From positions 171,819-235,818 of the forward strand of contig NZ_CAJXTC010000003.1 in assembly GCF_913060805.1 (NCBI RefSeq): a stretch of 64,000 bases of DNA, read 5' to 3'. This DNA comes from an uncultured Draconibacterium sp. Lineage in GTDB: Bacteria; Bacteroidota; Bacteroidia; Bacteroidales; Prolixibacteraceae. The position numbers were made by a program, and so were the translations under genes. Shown here piece after piece: positions 25,993-34,529 of the stretch. Below the pieces are notes generated by a model. That model did no database searches. It had not been told where the DNA came from and saw only the letters and a list, made by a program, of their open reading frames with translations. Each line of letters opens with the position of its first letter. Position 1 is the stretch's first letter.

Positions 25993-27939
25993 TTACCAGG
26001 TTTTTTTAGCCTTCCAGTTTTCCAGTTCTTCGTGGGCGCTTTCCCAATCGAGCATACTTTGTTCCAGCTTCGATTTTAGTTTTTCGTATTGCTCAAAAAT
26101 CGAATGGTCGTCAATATTGTCAGGACTGGCAAGCAGCTTATCCATTTCTTCGATTTCGGTCTCCAGTTCCGCAATCTTTTCTTCGGTTTGCGTTACACTT
26201 TTCTCCATTCGCGAAATCGTACGGTTGATCTCTTTCTTTTCGTCGAATGAAAGCTCATCCTTTTGTTTTTCCGAAGTTACAACTTTTTCGGTTTTTGTAT
26301 TCTTCTTCTTGCTTTCCAATTCTTTCATCGACTCCATTTTCTTACGGTACAGAAAATCGAAAATGCCTCCCAAATGTTGTTTAGCCTTTTTGTTTCTGAA
26401 CTCGTAAATGCAATTCACCAAACCATCAAGAAAATCACGGTCGTGCGATACTACCAGTACCGTTCCTGAGAAATTTGCCAACGCATTTTTCAAAATCTCT
26501 TTCGAGCGCATATCGAGGTGGTTGGTCGGTTCATCGAGAATCAGAAAGTTAACCGGCTCAAGCATTAAGCGAATCATTGCCAGTCTCGATTTTTCGCCAC
26601 CACTTAATACTTTTACTTTTTTATCGATGTCTTCGCCGCGAAATAAAAACGCTGCCAGGATATCCCTGATTTTAGTACGGATATCGCCAACCGCAATTTC
26701 GTCTATCGTTTCAAAAACGGTAAGCTCTCCGTTAAGTAATTGTGCCTGGTTTTGAGCAAAGTAGCCAATTTTAACATTGTGCCCCAATTTCATCGAACCG
26801 TTATGCTCCAGCTCGTTCATAATAATTCGAGCAAGCGTTGTTTTGCCTTCTCCGTTACGGCCAACAAACGCTATCTTTTCACCATTCTCGATGTTGAGGT
26901 TGATATCGTCGAGCACGTGCAACGAATCGTAATATTTGCTGATGTGTTTGGCCTCAACCACAACACGACCTGAGCGGGGTGCCGGCGGGAAGCTGATTTT
27001 TAGTGCCGAATTGTCTTCTTCTTCAATTTCAATCCGATCCAGCTTTTCCAGCTGTTTTACCCTCGATTGCACCTGCACCGCTTTTGATGATTTGTACCGG
27101 AACCGTTCAATAAACCGTTCGGTATCTTCAATCATTTTTTGCTGGTTAGTGTAGGCTGCCAGATTAATCTCTCGCTGTTCGGCTTTCCAGTCCATGAACT
27201 TGGTATAGTTCATTTTCTGATCGGTAATTTTTCCCAGCGAAATTTCGATGGTGCGGTTACAAACGGCATCAAGAAAGGCTTTATCGTGCGAAACCAAAAT
27301 AACTGCTCCGCTGTATGTTTTCAGAAAATCTTCCAGCCACTGAATTGATTCGATATCGAGGTGGTTGGTCGGCTCATCCAGTAAAAACACATCGGGCTTT
27401 TTTAGTAGCAATTTTGCCAGCTCAACACGCATACGCCAACCTCCGCTGAATTCCGAGGTCATCCGGTCGAAATCAGTTCGTTCGAAACCCAATCCCATAA
27501 GCGTTTGTTCGAGTTCGGCTTCGTAGTTGTCGCCGCCTAAAAGCTGGTAACGTTCGTTGTATTCGGTAACCAGGTCGAGTTTCTTCAAGTATTCGTCAGA
27601 ATGATAATCTTCGTTCTCGGCAATTTCCTGATTGAGGTGCGCTATTTTCTTTTCAATAGCCAGTAGCTCTTCAAAAGCCTGTGTAACTTCATTTTTAAGC
27701 GTGCGCGTATCCGAAACCACCATTTGCTGAGGTAAATAACCAACGCTTGTTTCTTTTGGCACGGAAACCACTCCGGCAGTTGGTGTTTCAGTGCCTGTAA
27801 TAATTTTTAGCAGCGTACTTTTTCCGGCTCCGTTTTTACCAATCAGTCCAATTCGGTCTTTTGGATTAACCAGGAAACTGATTTCTTTAAACAGTTCGAA
27901 ACCGCCAAAACTGAGATTTATTTTATCTATCGATATCAT
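25993..27939 (-). CDS. ABC-F family ATPase
   Basis: 648 residues from the ATG of MISIDKINLSFGG. Two ABC cassettes without membrane domains: Walker A GLIGKNGAGKSTLLK and signature SGGWRMRVELAKLLLKKPDVFLLDEPTNHLD-type Walker B in the first half, then VGRNGEGKTTLAR with SGGEKSRLAMIRLM in the second. A P-site tRNA interaction linker connects them. The C-terminal ~100 residues are a charged coiled coil (KKKNTKTEKVVTSEKQ and following). ABC-F proteins act on the ribosome to relieve stalling. Architecture resembles Uup/YdiF-type housekeeping members more than known antibiotic-resistance proteins. Confidence 0.92.
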   Translation of the reverse strand: MISIDKINLSFGGFELFKEISFLVNPKDRIGLIGKNGAGKSTLLKIITGTETPTAGVVSVPKETSVGYLPQQMVVSDTRTLKNEVTQAFEELLAIEKKIAHLNQEIAENEDYHSDEYLKKLDLVTEYNERYQLLGGDNYEAELEQTLMGLGFERTDFDRMTSEFSGGWRMRVELAKLLLKKPDVFLLDEPTNHLDIESIQWLEDFLKTYSGAVILVSHDKAFLDAVCNRTIEISLGKITDQKMNYTKFMDWKAEQREINLAAYTNQQKMIEDTERFIERFRYKSSKAVQVQSRVKQLEKLDRIEIEEEDNSALKISFPPAPRSGRVVVEAKHISKYYDSLHVLDDINLNIENGEKIAFVGRNGEGKTTLARIIMNELEHNGSMKLGHNVKIGYFAQNQAQLLNGELTVFETIDEIAVGDIRTKIRDILAAFLFRGEDIDKKVKVLSGGEKSRLAMIRLMLEPVNFLILDEPTNHLDMRSKEILKNALANFSGTVLVVSHDRDFLDGLVNCIYEFRNKKAKQHLGGIFDFLYRKKMESMKELESKKKNTKTEKVVTSEKQKDELSFDEKKEINRTISRMEKSVTQTEEKIAELETEIEEMDKLLASPDNIDDHSIFEQYEKLKSKLEQSMLDWESAHEELENWKAKKTW

Positions 27940-28118
27940 TCTGTACAAAAATTGCCCAAAGATAATTATTTCGTACAGACGGGACAGCGCAAAAAGGGGA
28001 GTGTGATTCATTGTTCATATTGGGTGGGGAGTGGAAATATATTACAAGTGTGAAAGCTATGAAAAAATGAAAAGAGGACATTTTTTTGCCTCTTTTCATT
28101 CAGTGATTTAGATTAGGT

Positions 28119-28538
28119 TTATTTTATAATCCAATCTGTATAAGTGTCACCGGTTGAAATGGCTAGCTCAGAAAACTCCTGTTGGACAGTTTGTAATTTT
28201 GCCGCCGCTTTTTGGCCGAGTTCAGTCAGGACTCCTTCTTCTTCCCAATATTTATCGCGAACCTTTTCTGAGTCCATGTAATAAATAATTCCCAAAGTAT
28301 TTTCATGTTCACCTCTTTCTCCTTTGGCGGCAATCATTGTTATTCCCTCGAATGCCTCGTTATATGCGGGGATAAATTTCTTGATCATGAATTCTTCCAA
28401 TTGTTCAGTGGTTACATTTGGTTTTAATTCATACTGGTCAAAAATGTGAAATCCAAGAACACAGCCTTTGTTCAATGTTTGGGCCGATAAAAGTCCGGAG
28501 AATAAAAAACATGCGAATACCAATACTAATTTTTTCAT
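28119..28538 (-). CDS. Small exported protein of unknown function
   Basis: 139 residues from the ATG of MKKLVLVFACFLFSGLLSAQ, a clear signal peptide with cleavage after SAQ. The mature part is helical with one conserved-looking core (NVTTEQLEEFMIKKFIPAYNEAFEG, then ITMIAAKGERGEHENTLGIIYYMDSE, here cut into pieces under the length limit). This loosely resembles NIPSNAP/ABM-type dimeric alpha-beta barrels. I do not recognise a named family. Probably periplasmic. It is the last core gene before the first integrated element. Confidence 0.6.
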   Translation of the reverse strand: MKKLVLVFACFLFSGLLSAQTLNKGCVLGFHIFDQYELKPNVTTEQLEEFMIKKFIPAYNEAFEGITMIAAKGERGEHENTLGIIYYMDSEKVRDKYWEEEGVLTELGQKAAAKLQTVQQEFSELAISTGDTYTDWIIK

Positions 28539-28825
28539 AATAGTTAATTTTTGGTTTAACAATATCTGGTTGTCGCAAAGAAATTGGGTGGAGAAAAGAT
28601 TAGATAAGTTACAACATATTCACATTTTATGCAATATGTTTGGATGTTCAAAAAGGAGCTGGTCAGTGATTTATAGACTTTCTAGTCGTATTGTTTACGA
28701 GGTGTTATTTATTAATGAATCTGATGAATGGTACTAAAACGCAAGAAGGTTAAATTAAATACTATTTGGTATTTAAATGTAAAAGCCGTAACTTGTATAC
28801 AGTAATTTAAAAAGATAAATTATAA

Positions 28826-28920
28826 GGGTAGAATGTGTATCTTGATTGGTTTATGTTTAGGGGTTTGTAAAATTATCAATCATCTTCAAAAAAGCGTCCA
28901 TAAATATTCTACCCTTTTTC
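28826..28920 (+). other. Candidate structured RNA with terminator-like end
   Basis: GGGTAGAAT (28826-28834) and ATTCTACCC (28906-28914) form a perfect 9-bp closing stem around ~71 bases, followed directly by TTTTTC. An inner GATTG/CAATC pair could form a second stem. It lies in the 839-base gap 28539-29377, which holds no ORF with coding character, so this is a candidate small RNA or the end of an unannotated transcript. Confidence 0.35.
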
Positions 28921-28978
28921 TTGAACTACAACCGAAATAACATATAGTTAGTCTTCAATTACAAATATTAGTGGTAAC

Positions 28979-29008
28979 GAAAAGAGCGTCAGCTGGATAG
29001 CTCTTTTC
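28979..29008. terminator. Hairpin, possible terminator
   Basis: GAAAAGAGC and GCTCTTTTC are perfectly complementary around a 12-base loop, followed by a T-rich stretch. No coding gene ends just upstream, so it may close a non-coding transcript from the 28.6-28.9 kb gap. Confidence 0.5.
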
Positions 29009-29068
29009 TTTGCGTATATGCCTTTCGTTTTGCGGGAATCGGTTTGGTTTTTAACCAGGGGATTAAAA

Positions 29069-29100
29069 AGAAAAAAGGAGCCCGGTAAATACCTGACTCC
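29069..29100 (-). terminator. Terminator downstream of the tRNA-Met 3' end (left copy)
   Basis: On the minus strand GGAG...CTCC (29097-29100 with 29077-29080), with inner GGT/ACC pairing, is followed by a run of eight T. It sits just beyond the tRNA 3'-end sequence at 29106-29128, as a tRNA terminator would. Confidence 0.55.
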
Positions 29101-29105
29101 TTTAG

Positions 29106-29128
29106 TTTTCAGTAGCGAGAGGCGGGCT
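29106..29128. repeat. Attachment site attL of element 1 (23-bp direct repeat)
   Basis: A 23-bp sequence containing AGTAGCGAGAGGCGGGCT is repeated exactly at 45550-45572. On the minus strand it is the 3' acceptor end of a tRNA (CCGCC of the T-stem, then TCTCGCT and discriminator A). Sequence diverges after base 29128. It lies ~250 bases before an integrase gene, as expected for an attL. Confidence 0.8.
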
Positions 29129-29251
29129 ACATTTAATTTACAATTATAAATAGTTTAATTGCTTTAAAGCCTTTAAAAATAGGTAGTGTAGAACTATTTT
29201 ATAAAATTGTTTTACCTTCATGTAAAGCTAGTTCATAAAAATGTAAATGAT

Positions 29252-29269
29252 TTGTGTCTCAGTTGTGTC
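29252..29269 (+). repeat. Paired TTGTGTC repeats, possible integrase arm sites
   Basis: TTGTGTC occurs at 29252-29258 and 29263-29269 with an 11-base period. An inverted copy (GGACACAA) lies at 29358-29365, between attL and the integrase gene. Position and repetition fit arm-type binding sites of a tyrosine integrase. Confidence 0.4.
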
Positions 29270-29377
29270 CAATTATTGTATCTTTGAAATACAGATAATC
29301 AGGTTATTAGAGTTAATTGTTCTTCGGGTCTCAAGCTTAATAGATATAAGACACGTGGGACACAATTGAAAATTACC

Positions 29378-30745
29378 ATGCCGAACTATAGTTTTGTATT
29401 ACGGAAACCCTATAAAACGGGCGTTTCTGAAGAGTTGAAGAAAAGAAAGCAGTTAGGTAAAAACATTTCATCATTACTTAATCAAGATCAAACGCCGGTT
29501 TTACTCTTTATTAGTTTCGATAGGGAACACCGATTTAAATGTAAAACTGGCATGCAAGTTTTTCCTGCACATTGGGATTTTGTCAAACAAAGAAAGAAAC
29601 AACAGGCACCGGGAGCTCAGAAATTCAATAAATCACTAAACCGGTTATTGGAGAAGAGCCAGGAGTACTATAGCACTATTATGGAGGAGGCGGAACTCAA
29701 ACAGCCTTCTTATGATGAAATCAAAAATAAGCTTCAGGATTTTATATTTGATTTTCAGAATCCAAGGTTAAAAGAAGAGAATGGATTTTTCGATGTTTAT
29801 AAAGAATTTATTCGGAGAAAGACGGCTGAGCTCCATCCGAGAACAATCCAAAAATTTAATACCTCGAAAACTGTATTAAACAAGTTCACTGATAAGTATT
29901 ATCGAAGATTTGACTTTGATAAGATAGATGTGAATTTCATTGATTCATATCGTCATTATTTGTTATACGAAGCAGAGAACCAGAAGTCGGAAGAGGATGG
30001 TTATCGCGATGATACGGTATCAAAATTCATAGAGAATTTAAAGAATTTTCTTCGTTGGAGTTTCGAACGAGGATATCATTCGAATACAATATTTCAACAT
30101 TCAGAGTTTAGAAGCAAACGAGATTCGAATGTGGACATAGTGACATTTAGCATCCAAGAATTGAAACAGTTCTATGATCACGACTTTGGAAAGGATGATC
30201 ACCTGGACCGGGCTCGAGATCTATTTTGTTTTGGAGCTTTTACCGGCCAGCGTTGGAGTGATGTTGCAGGCTTTAAGAAGGATCAGGTTATTGGTGATAC
30301 TTGGATTTTTCAAGCTTATAAAACGAAGAAAGAAACTATTATCCCACTAGTCGGATATGCCGCGCCAGCACTGGATATACTTAAAAAGTATAAATATAAA
30401 CTTCCGGAAATAAGTAATCAGAAATTAAATGACAACCTGAAGGTAGCAGCTGAAAAGGCCAAGTTAAAGAGGGTTGTAAAGATAACCAGAAAACAAGGCG
30501 TAAAATCAATTGAAATTGAAGAACCTATTCATAAGGTAATTTCAACACATATGGCCCGGCGGACAGCTGTTTCTATATTGTTGAACATTTATAAAATGCC
30601 GGTACCTCAAGTAATGGAAATAACTGGCCATAGTGATTTTAAAACTTTGAAGAGGTACATCGACGATGATAAAGATGCTTTAAGAAATAATCTTGCCCAA
30701 ACCAAAAGCGTTAATCAAATTATGGAGGTGGTTAAGTCTGCATAA
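29378..30745 (+). CDS. Tyrosine recombinase/integrase of element 1
   Basis: 455 residues from the ATG of MPNYSFVLRKPYKTG. An N-terminal arm-binding domain precedes the SAM-like core-binding domain (~110-215, FFDVYKEFIRRKTAELHPRT). The catalytic domain has Arg in GAFTGQRWSDVAG, Lys in QAYKTKKE, HxxR as HMARRT, His in ITGHSD and the nucleophilic Tyr in LKRYIDD, so the active site is complete. It lies ~250 bases inside attL and should integrate and excise the island at the tRNA-Met 3' end. It ends ~100 bases before a strong terminator. Confidence 0.93.
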   Translation: MPNYSFVLRKPYKTGVSEELKKRKQLGKNISSLLNQDQTPVLLFISFDREHRFKCKTGMQVFPAHWDFVKQRKKQQAPGAQKFNKSLNRLLEKSQEYYSTIMEEAELKQPSYDEIKNKLQDFIFDFQNPRLKEENGFFDVYKEFIRRKTAELHPRTIQKFNTSKTVLNKFTDKYYRRFDFDKIDVNFIDSYRHYLLYEAENQKSEEDGYRDDTVSKFIENLKNFLRWSFERGYHSNTIFQHSEFRSKRDSNVDIVTFSIQELKQFYDHDFGKDDHLDRARDLFCFGAFTGQRWSDVAGFKKDQVIGDTWIFQAYKTKKETIIPLVGYAAPALDILKKYKYKLPEISNQKLNDNLKVAAEKAKLKRVVKITRKQGVKSIEIEEPIHKVISTHMARRTAVSILLNIYKMPVPQVMEITGHSDFKTLKRYIDDDKDALRNNLAQTKSVNQIMEVVKSA

Positions 30746-30840
30746 TTACAAAACTTGACAAAGTTAATAACGTTCTTCATAACTTAAATTCTTGATTTGC
30801 TAGGTTAAAAATAAGAATCACCTTAATTTTACTCCATCGT

Positions 30841-30879
30841 AAAGCCTATCTCACGTTCGCGTGGGACGGGCTTTTTTTA
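30841..30879 (+). terminator. Rho-independent terminator after the integrase
   Basis: AGCC/GGGCT outer pairs and TCTCACG/CGTGGGA inner pairs close a TTCG tetraloop and are followed by seven T. It separates the integrase from the early gene block. Confidence 0.85.
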
Positions 30880-30903
30880 TGCAATTTTTTAAGATTTAAA
30901 GTT

Positions 30904-31209
30904 ATGAGTTTAGAAGAATTAGTAAAGAAAAACACGCCGGGGGTAGGAGCCAATGTGCAGCTCTTTGTTACACCCGAAAGTCTAAATGATTTTGCGCGAA
31001 GTGTGGCAGCAATGACTGCAACGGAAATGATTCAGGGGTTAAAAATCAATGAAAAGCCTCTAAGTGAAAAAGAAGCTTGCGAGAAGTATAATAAAACTCG
31101 TCAGTCTTTCTCAAAGTATCGAAAGCAGGGAAAGATCAGGTACCATCGACTTGGTCGTGAGATCCTTTATTATGATTCGGAGCTGCGTGAGGATCTGGCT
31201 AATTTCTAA
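30904..31209 (+). CDS. Small HTH protein (excisionase-like)
   Basis: 101 residues. The C-terminal half contains a helix-turn-helix of the excisionase/MerR-like group (LSEKEACEKYNKTRQSFSKY, then GKIRYHRLGREILYYDSE) typical of phage and island DNA-binding proteins. The N-terminal ~45 residues are not recognised. It is first in the block after the integrase terminator, a common place for an excisionase or early regulator. The exact role is inferred. Confidence 0.65.
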   Translation: MSLEELVKKNTPGVGANVQLFVTPESLNDFARSVAAMTATEMIQGLKINEKPLSEKEACEKYNKTRQSFSKYRKQGKIRYHRLGREILYYDSELREDLANF

Positions 31210-31273
31210 ACTGCGTAACGGCTTCTGTTATAGTCATTGAGTAAAAGAATAAACTATTAACGAAGCATTTTAT

Positions 31274-31489
31274 ATGGATCAAAAAGCTAAAGACGAAAAG
31301 AATGAAGAGCATGTTATTTTATTGGATCTTCACAACGGAAGCCTGGAGATAGAAAAACTTCAGGATATTCCCAGAGCCTGGCCAATGGGTCAGTTCTGCT
31401 CACTACGCACCGGTACGTTTTCAGAGATGGATAGTCTACGCCGGGCGTTAATCAGTAATAATTTAAAAACCCTTATGCGCAATGCCTGA
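31274..31489 (+). CDS. Small protein of unknown function
   Basis: 71 residues, mostly hydrophilic, no recognised domain (MDQKAKDEKNEEHVILLDLHN at the start). Its stop overlaps the start of the replication gene by 8 bases, arguing for translational coupling and a real gene. It belongs to the early operon 30904-33556. Confidence 0.5.
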   Translation: MDQKAKDEKNEEHVILLDLHNGSLEIEKLQDIPRAWPMGQFCSLRTGTFSEMDSLRRALISNNLKTLMRNA

Positions 31490-32168
31490 TAAAACAAATA
31501 GCGCTGAATTCAGGGGTATTTGGATTTCCAAGGAGATTATGGAAATGCCGGATCTTAATTTGATCGAAAAGTGCATGTTGGCGGTAATTGTTTCTCTGTC
31601 TTCAAATGGTCAGAAGTGTACAGCTTCCAATGCGTATTTCGCGAAGCTCTTCGGATTAACCAAAAAAAGGATTTCCGCTATACTAAACGACCTCCGCCGA
31701 AAAAAGAGGATAGGTATCCTTGTAAAAAGGGATAGGGTATCCTCAGAAGTAGAGATGCGGGTATGTACACCAATCGGGATAGGTATCCCTAAAAAAGCGG
31801 AAGAGATAGAAAAGCCTATAAAAAAGGATTATAAAAAAGGGAATAACACACCGCAATTCAATTTCAAAAAGTCTCTTATCGATCTGGGAGTTGAGGAGAG
31901 GGTTGCTATTGATTGGTTAAAAGTAAGATCTGAGAAAAAAGCCTCCAATACTGAGACTGCATTTACAGCAATTAAAAATCAAATAGAAATTTCCGGATTA
32001 TCAGCAAACGACTGCATAAAGAAAGCAGCAGAAGAGAGTTGGAAGGGTTTTAAAGCAAGTTGGTTAGATGAAGAATATAGGACAAATAACAAAAGAGGCG
32101 AAAAAGGAGCTGAAACAGCGAGAACAGTTGAAAACATCATTGCCGAAATTGAACAAACGCAGCGATAA
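31482..32168 (+). CDS. Replication-initiator-like HTH protein
   Basis: 228 residues. The N-terminal ~85 residues form a winged helix (IMEMPDLNLIEKCMLAVIVS, KCTASNAYFAKLFGLTKKRI) like the HTH_36/DnaD-type N-termini of phage replication proteins. The C-terminal half is lysine-rich and helical. Its coding sequence contains three palindromes (31707-31789) between the two halves, as in lambda O, where the origin lies inside the initiator gene. No primase or helicase motif is seen, so it would recruit host proteins. The replication role is inferred. Confidence 0.6.
   Translation: MPDKTNSAEFRGIWISKEIMEMPDLNLIEKCMLAVIVSLSSNGQKCTASNAYFAKLFGLTKKRISAILNDLRRKKRIGILVKRDRVSSEVEMRVCTPIGIGIPKKAEEIEKPIKKDYKKGNNTPQFNFKKSLIDLGVEERVAIDWLKVRSEKKASNTETAFTAIKNQIEISGLSANDCIKKAAEESWKGFKASWLDEEYRTNNKRGEKGAETARTVENIIAEIEQTQR
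31707..31789. promoter_or_regulatory. Three GGATA-TATCC palindromes inside the rep gene (candidate origin)
   Basis: AGGATAGGTATCCT (31707-31720), GGATAGGGTATCC (31730-31742) and GGGATAGGTATCCC (31776-31789) share inverted GGATA/TATCC arms with a 2-3 base G spacer. They look like initiator-binding iterons. Confidence 0.55.
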
Positions 32169-32170
32169 GT

Positions 32171-32587
32171 ATGAACGATTTTATTGAAATATCAGGAAAG
32201 CAAATCAGACTGTCACAGCAGATCAATGGGGTAATAGCTCCTATTGCTGAAGATGTATTTGAAATTGTTGGGTTGGAGCCGCTTTGCATTGGTGAAAAAA
32301 TAAAACGGTTTTATGACTTACTAGAATTGAATGCCGATTATGCAGTTAAGTACGTTTGTTACGAATGCGATATCAGAACCTCCAATGCAAGAATAAGAAT
32401 CACCAGGTATCTTTTGATTGATTTGGGAATAAGGCTCACGAATACAGAGGACAAATACTTAAAACGCGAAGAATTTATTATTGCTTCATATCAGCTGGGG
32501 AACCTATTTGATATTTGGTTTTCGAAGCAAAACGTGTTGAAGATGCTTGAGAGAGTAGGATTTAATGTTGAACTAAATAGTTTTTAA
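32171..32587 (+). CDS. Protein of unknown function
   Basis: 138 residues, no recognised family. It contains two cysteines in YVCYECDIRTSNARIRITRY and is otherwise helical. It starts 2 bases after the rep stop and is followed 1 base later by the next gene, so it is firmly part of the early operon. Being sandwiched between the replication gene and terS, it is a candidate for a satellite-specific or helper-interaction function, but nothing in the sequence proves that. Confidence 0.5.
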   Translation: MNDFIEISGKQIRLSQQINGVIAPIAEDVFEIVGLEPLCIGEKIKRFYDLLELNADYAVKYVCYECDIRTSNARIRITRYLLIDLGIRLTNTEDKYLKREEFIIASYQLGNLFDIWFSKQNVLKMLERVGFNVELNSF

Positions 32588-32588
32588 A

Positions 32589-33281
32589 ATGGCAGAGAAA
32601 AAAGAAAAAGTAGACGCGATTTGGAAGGATGAAGCCGCTATCAAAGAGCGGATTAAAGAATCCGAGCAGGTTTTACCTGCAGCAAACAAGGCGCTGCAAA
32701 TTATCAAAGACGAAGGGATATCTCCCACGCCGGAACACTTAAAAGGGTTTATAACGGGAGGTGGAGATTACATCATTGGTGTACTGGGCAGTATTGCCAG
32801 AAAGGACATCGATAAAATGGATCTCAAGCTTGATAAGTTGAAACAGTCTTTTCTACGTGATGCTACGGCAATAAATGAAAAAAGAGCTTCAGAAACTCAC
32901 GCTGAGCTGTATCGGGTCATGAACGCCGGTAAGGTGAAAGCTGATGATATGGAAGTATCTGCGGGTAAAGCAGGACTTAAGAAATCATTTTTAGAAGCGG
33001 TTGAGGAACAGTTCACTGTTGTATTGAATACACCGGCACGAAAAGAGATGTGGGAGGCGATACAGAGCTTTGTGGCAGCATTCAATAAAATGGAAAATGT
33101 CGCTGAGAAATCAGGCATTTTATCGCTGCAAGATACAATCGATGTGGATGAAGCATTCATACTTAAAATGCACAAAGAAGGCAATTATGCCCGAGCAGAA
33201 CCGGATCCGAGTTTCTTCTTAGGCTTCCAGGGAATTGGTAGACTTGGATCAAGGGAGATCGATAAAGAATCAAAAAAGTAA
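32589..33281 (+). CDS. Helical protein of unknown function
   Basis: 230 residues, almost entirely charged alpha-helix, with a long coiled-coil-prone stretch (~60-110, IDKMDLKLDKLKQSFLRDAT). No signal peptide, membrane segment or enzymatic motif. The C-terminal SFFLGFQGIGRLGSREID is glycine-rich. It sits in the same operon as rep and unknown gene 32171. Possible scaffolding or phage-interaction protein by position only. Confidence 0.5.
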   Translation: MAEKKEKVDAIWKDEAAIKERIKESEQVLPAANKALQIIKDEGISPTPEHLKGFITGGGDYIIGVLGSIARKDIDKMDLKLDKLKQSFLRDATAINEKRASETHAELYRVMNAGKVKADDMEVSAGKAGLKKSFLEAVEEQFTVVLNTPARKEMWEAIQSFVAAFNKMENVAEKSGILSLQDTIDVDEAFILKMHKEGNYARAEPDPSFFLGFQGIGRLGSREIDKESKK

Positions 33282-33301
33282 ACACTTAAAATTTAGAAAT
33301 C

Positions 33302-33556
33302 ATGGCTAAGGAAATTTTAACATTTGAAGAAATTAGAGAGCAACTAAAAGGAACTAATTACGATGGAGATGATTGGGTAAATGAATGTTACAGTTGGGTC
33401 AATAGTAAAGGCCAAACCGTTAAACAGTGGATCGAATTCATGGACATGACTGAAGCTGACTTTAAGGAATTGATGAAAAAACCCGGTTTTGGCGATATGG
33501 GACCAGCTGTCTTGTTAAATATTGACGAAAACGGAGACGTGTACACAAACAGCTAA
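33302..33556 (+). CDS. Small acidic protein of unknown function
   Basis: 84 residues, acidic and aromatic-rich (NYDGDDWVNECYSW, KQWIEFMDMTEADFKELMKK). No domain recognised. It ends the early block, and 85 non-coding bases separate it from terS. Confidence 0.5.
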   Translation: MAKEILTFEEIREQLKGTNYDGDDWVNECYSWVNSKGQTVKQWIEFMDMTEADFKELMKKPGFGDMGPAVLLNIDENGDVYTNS

Positions 33557-33641
33557 GATTTTCAGTTCACTTTTTTATTGAGCACAGGCTTGCTTAAGGG
33601 GTTCGATATTGATCGGATCCCTGCTTTAAACATCTGATAAA

Positions 33642-34154
33642 ATGAGCACGAACCGAAATATAAAATTGACCGCAAAGAAAGAGAAGTTTTGCCAGGAATA
33701 CCTGATTGATTTAAACGCAACTCAGGCGGCTATTCGTGCCGGTTATTCAAAAAAGACAGCACGAAGCCAGGGGCAAAGGCTGTTGACAAATGTTGACATA
33801 CAGGACCAAATATCAAACCTGCAAAAAGAAGCCCGGAAAAGCGCTGATATTACCCGAGAAGAGGTATTATCCACATTGGCCGCAATAATGCGTGCAAAGC
33901 TCCCGGACTACTTTACAGACGGTAAAAAGATGGACCTGGAAAAATTGACCGATGAGCAAAAGCTTGCTCTCGAATCTATCCGGGTAACGAAGTCCAGCTT
34001 CTCAGTAAAGCTTACCTCCAAGATATCCGCAATTGAACGTATTAACCGGATGTTGGGATATGATTTGCCAGAGGATCTGAACGTGAATATTAATAAGCTC
34101 AGTGATGATGATCTGGATAATTTACTCATGAAAATAGCTGCGAGAAATGGATAG
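33642..34154 (+). CDS. Phage terminase small subunit
   Basis: 170 residues of the Terminase_2 type: LTAKKEKFCQEYLIDLNATQ and AAIRAGYSKKTARSQGQRLL form the N-terminal DNA-binding helix-turn-helix. A central oligomerisation helix and C-terminal tail follow. Small terminase recognises the pac site and hands DNA to the large ATPase. No large terminase gene follows, which is unusual for a prophage and usual for satellites that redirect a helper packaging motor. The stop overlaps the next gene by 8 bases. Confidence 0.85.
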   Translation: MSTNRNIKLTAKKEKFCQEYLIDLNATQAAIRAGYSKKTARSQGQRLLTNVDIQDQISNLQKEARKSADITREEVLSTLAAIMRAKLPDYFTDGKKMDLEKLTDEQKLALESIRVTKSSFSVKLTSKISAIERINRMLGYDLPEDLNVNINKLSDDDLDNLLMKIAARNG

Positions 34155-34404
34155 GGAATTTTTGAAAGGATTGACAAAGGAAGAGAAGGTTGAATTGGTT
34201 AAGAAATTCGCCAACGGAAATATTCGAAAGGTTGGAAGGCAATACATCGATATGACAGATAATGGTTTTATCGGAATTCTTTCAACGGCCGATGGTAAGA
34301 AGTATGCAAATGGTGACAGGACAGCGGAATTGACTGATGATTTCTTTAAAGAATATGAAGGATCATCTATTGAAATTCCTGACAATGGACGTGATAATTG
34401 GTAA
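34147..34404 (+). CDS. Small protein of unknown function
   Basis: 85 residues, hydrophilic (MDREFLKGLTKEEKVELVKK). The start overlaps the terS stop by 8 bases, implying coupled translation with the small terminase. No domain recognised. It occupies the place where a large terminase gene would normally begin. Confidence 0.5.
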   Translation: MDREFLKGLTKEEKVELVKKFANGNIRKVGRQYIDMTDNGFIGILSTADGKKYANGDRTAELTDDFFKEYEGSSIEIPDNGRDNW

Positions 34405-34529
34405 AAACAAAAAGACAGAAAACGAGCATGTAAAATGGAAATATGTATAAATCAGAGAGCATCATTGAAAAATAATAGCTGATTATCAGTTGCTTATATT
34501 TCTATTTCACACAATAAACATTATAGGAC

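Noticed and set aside
25993..27939. ABC-F protein as an antibiotic-resistance determinant
   Set aside because: Coiled-coil C-terminus and genomic context with rlmB fit housekeeping Uup/YdiF-type ATPases. No resistance-type features can be argued from sequence alone.
29130..29377. A full tRNA gene at the left attachment site
   Set aside because: Only the last ~20 tRNA bases are present. Beyond 29128 there is no T-arm continuation, anticodon or D-arm sequence.
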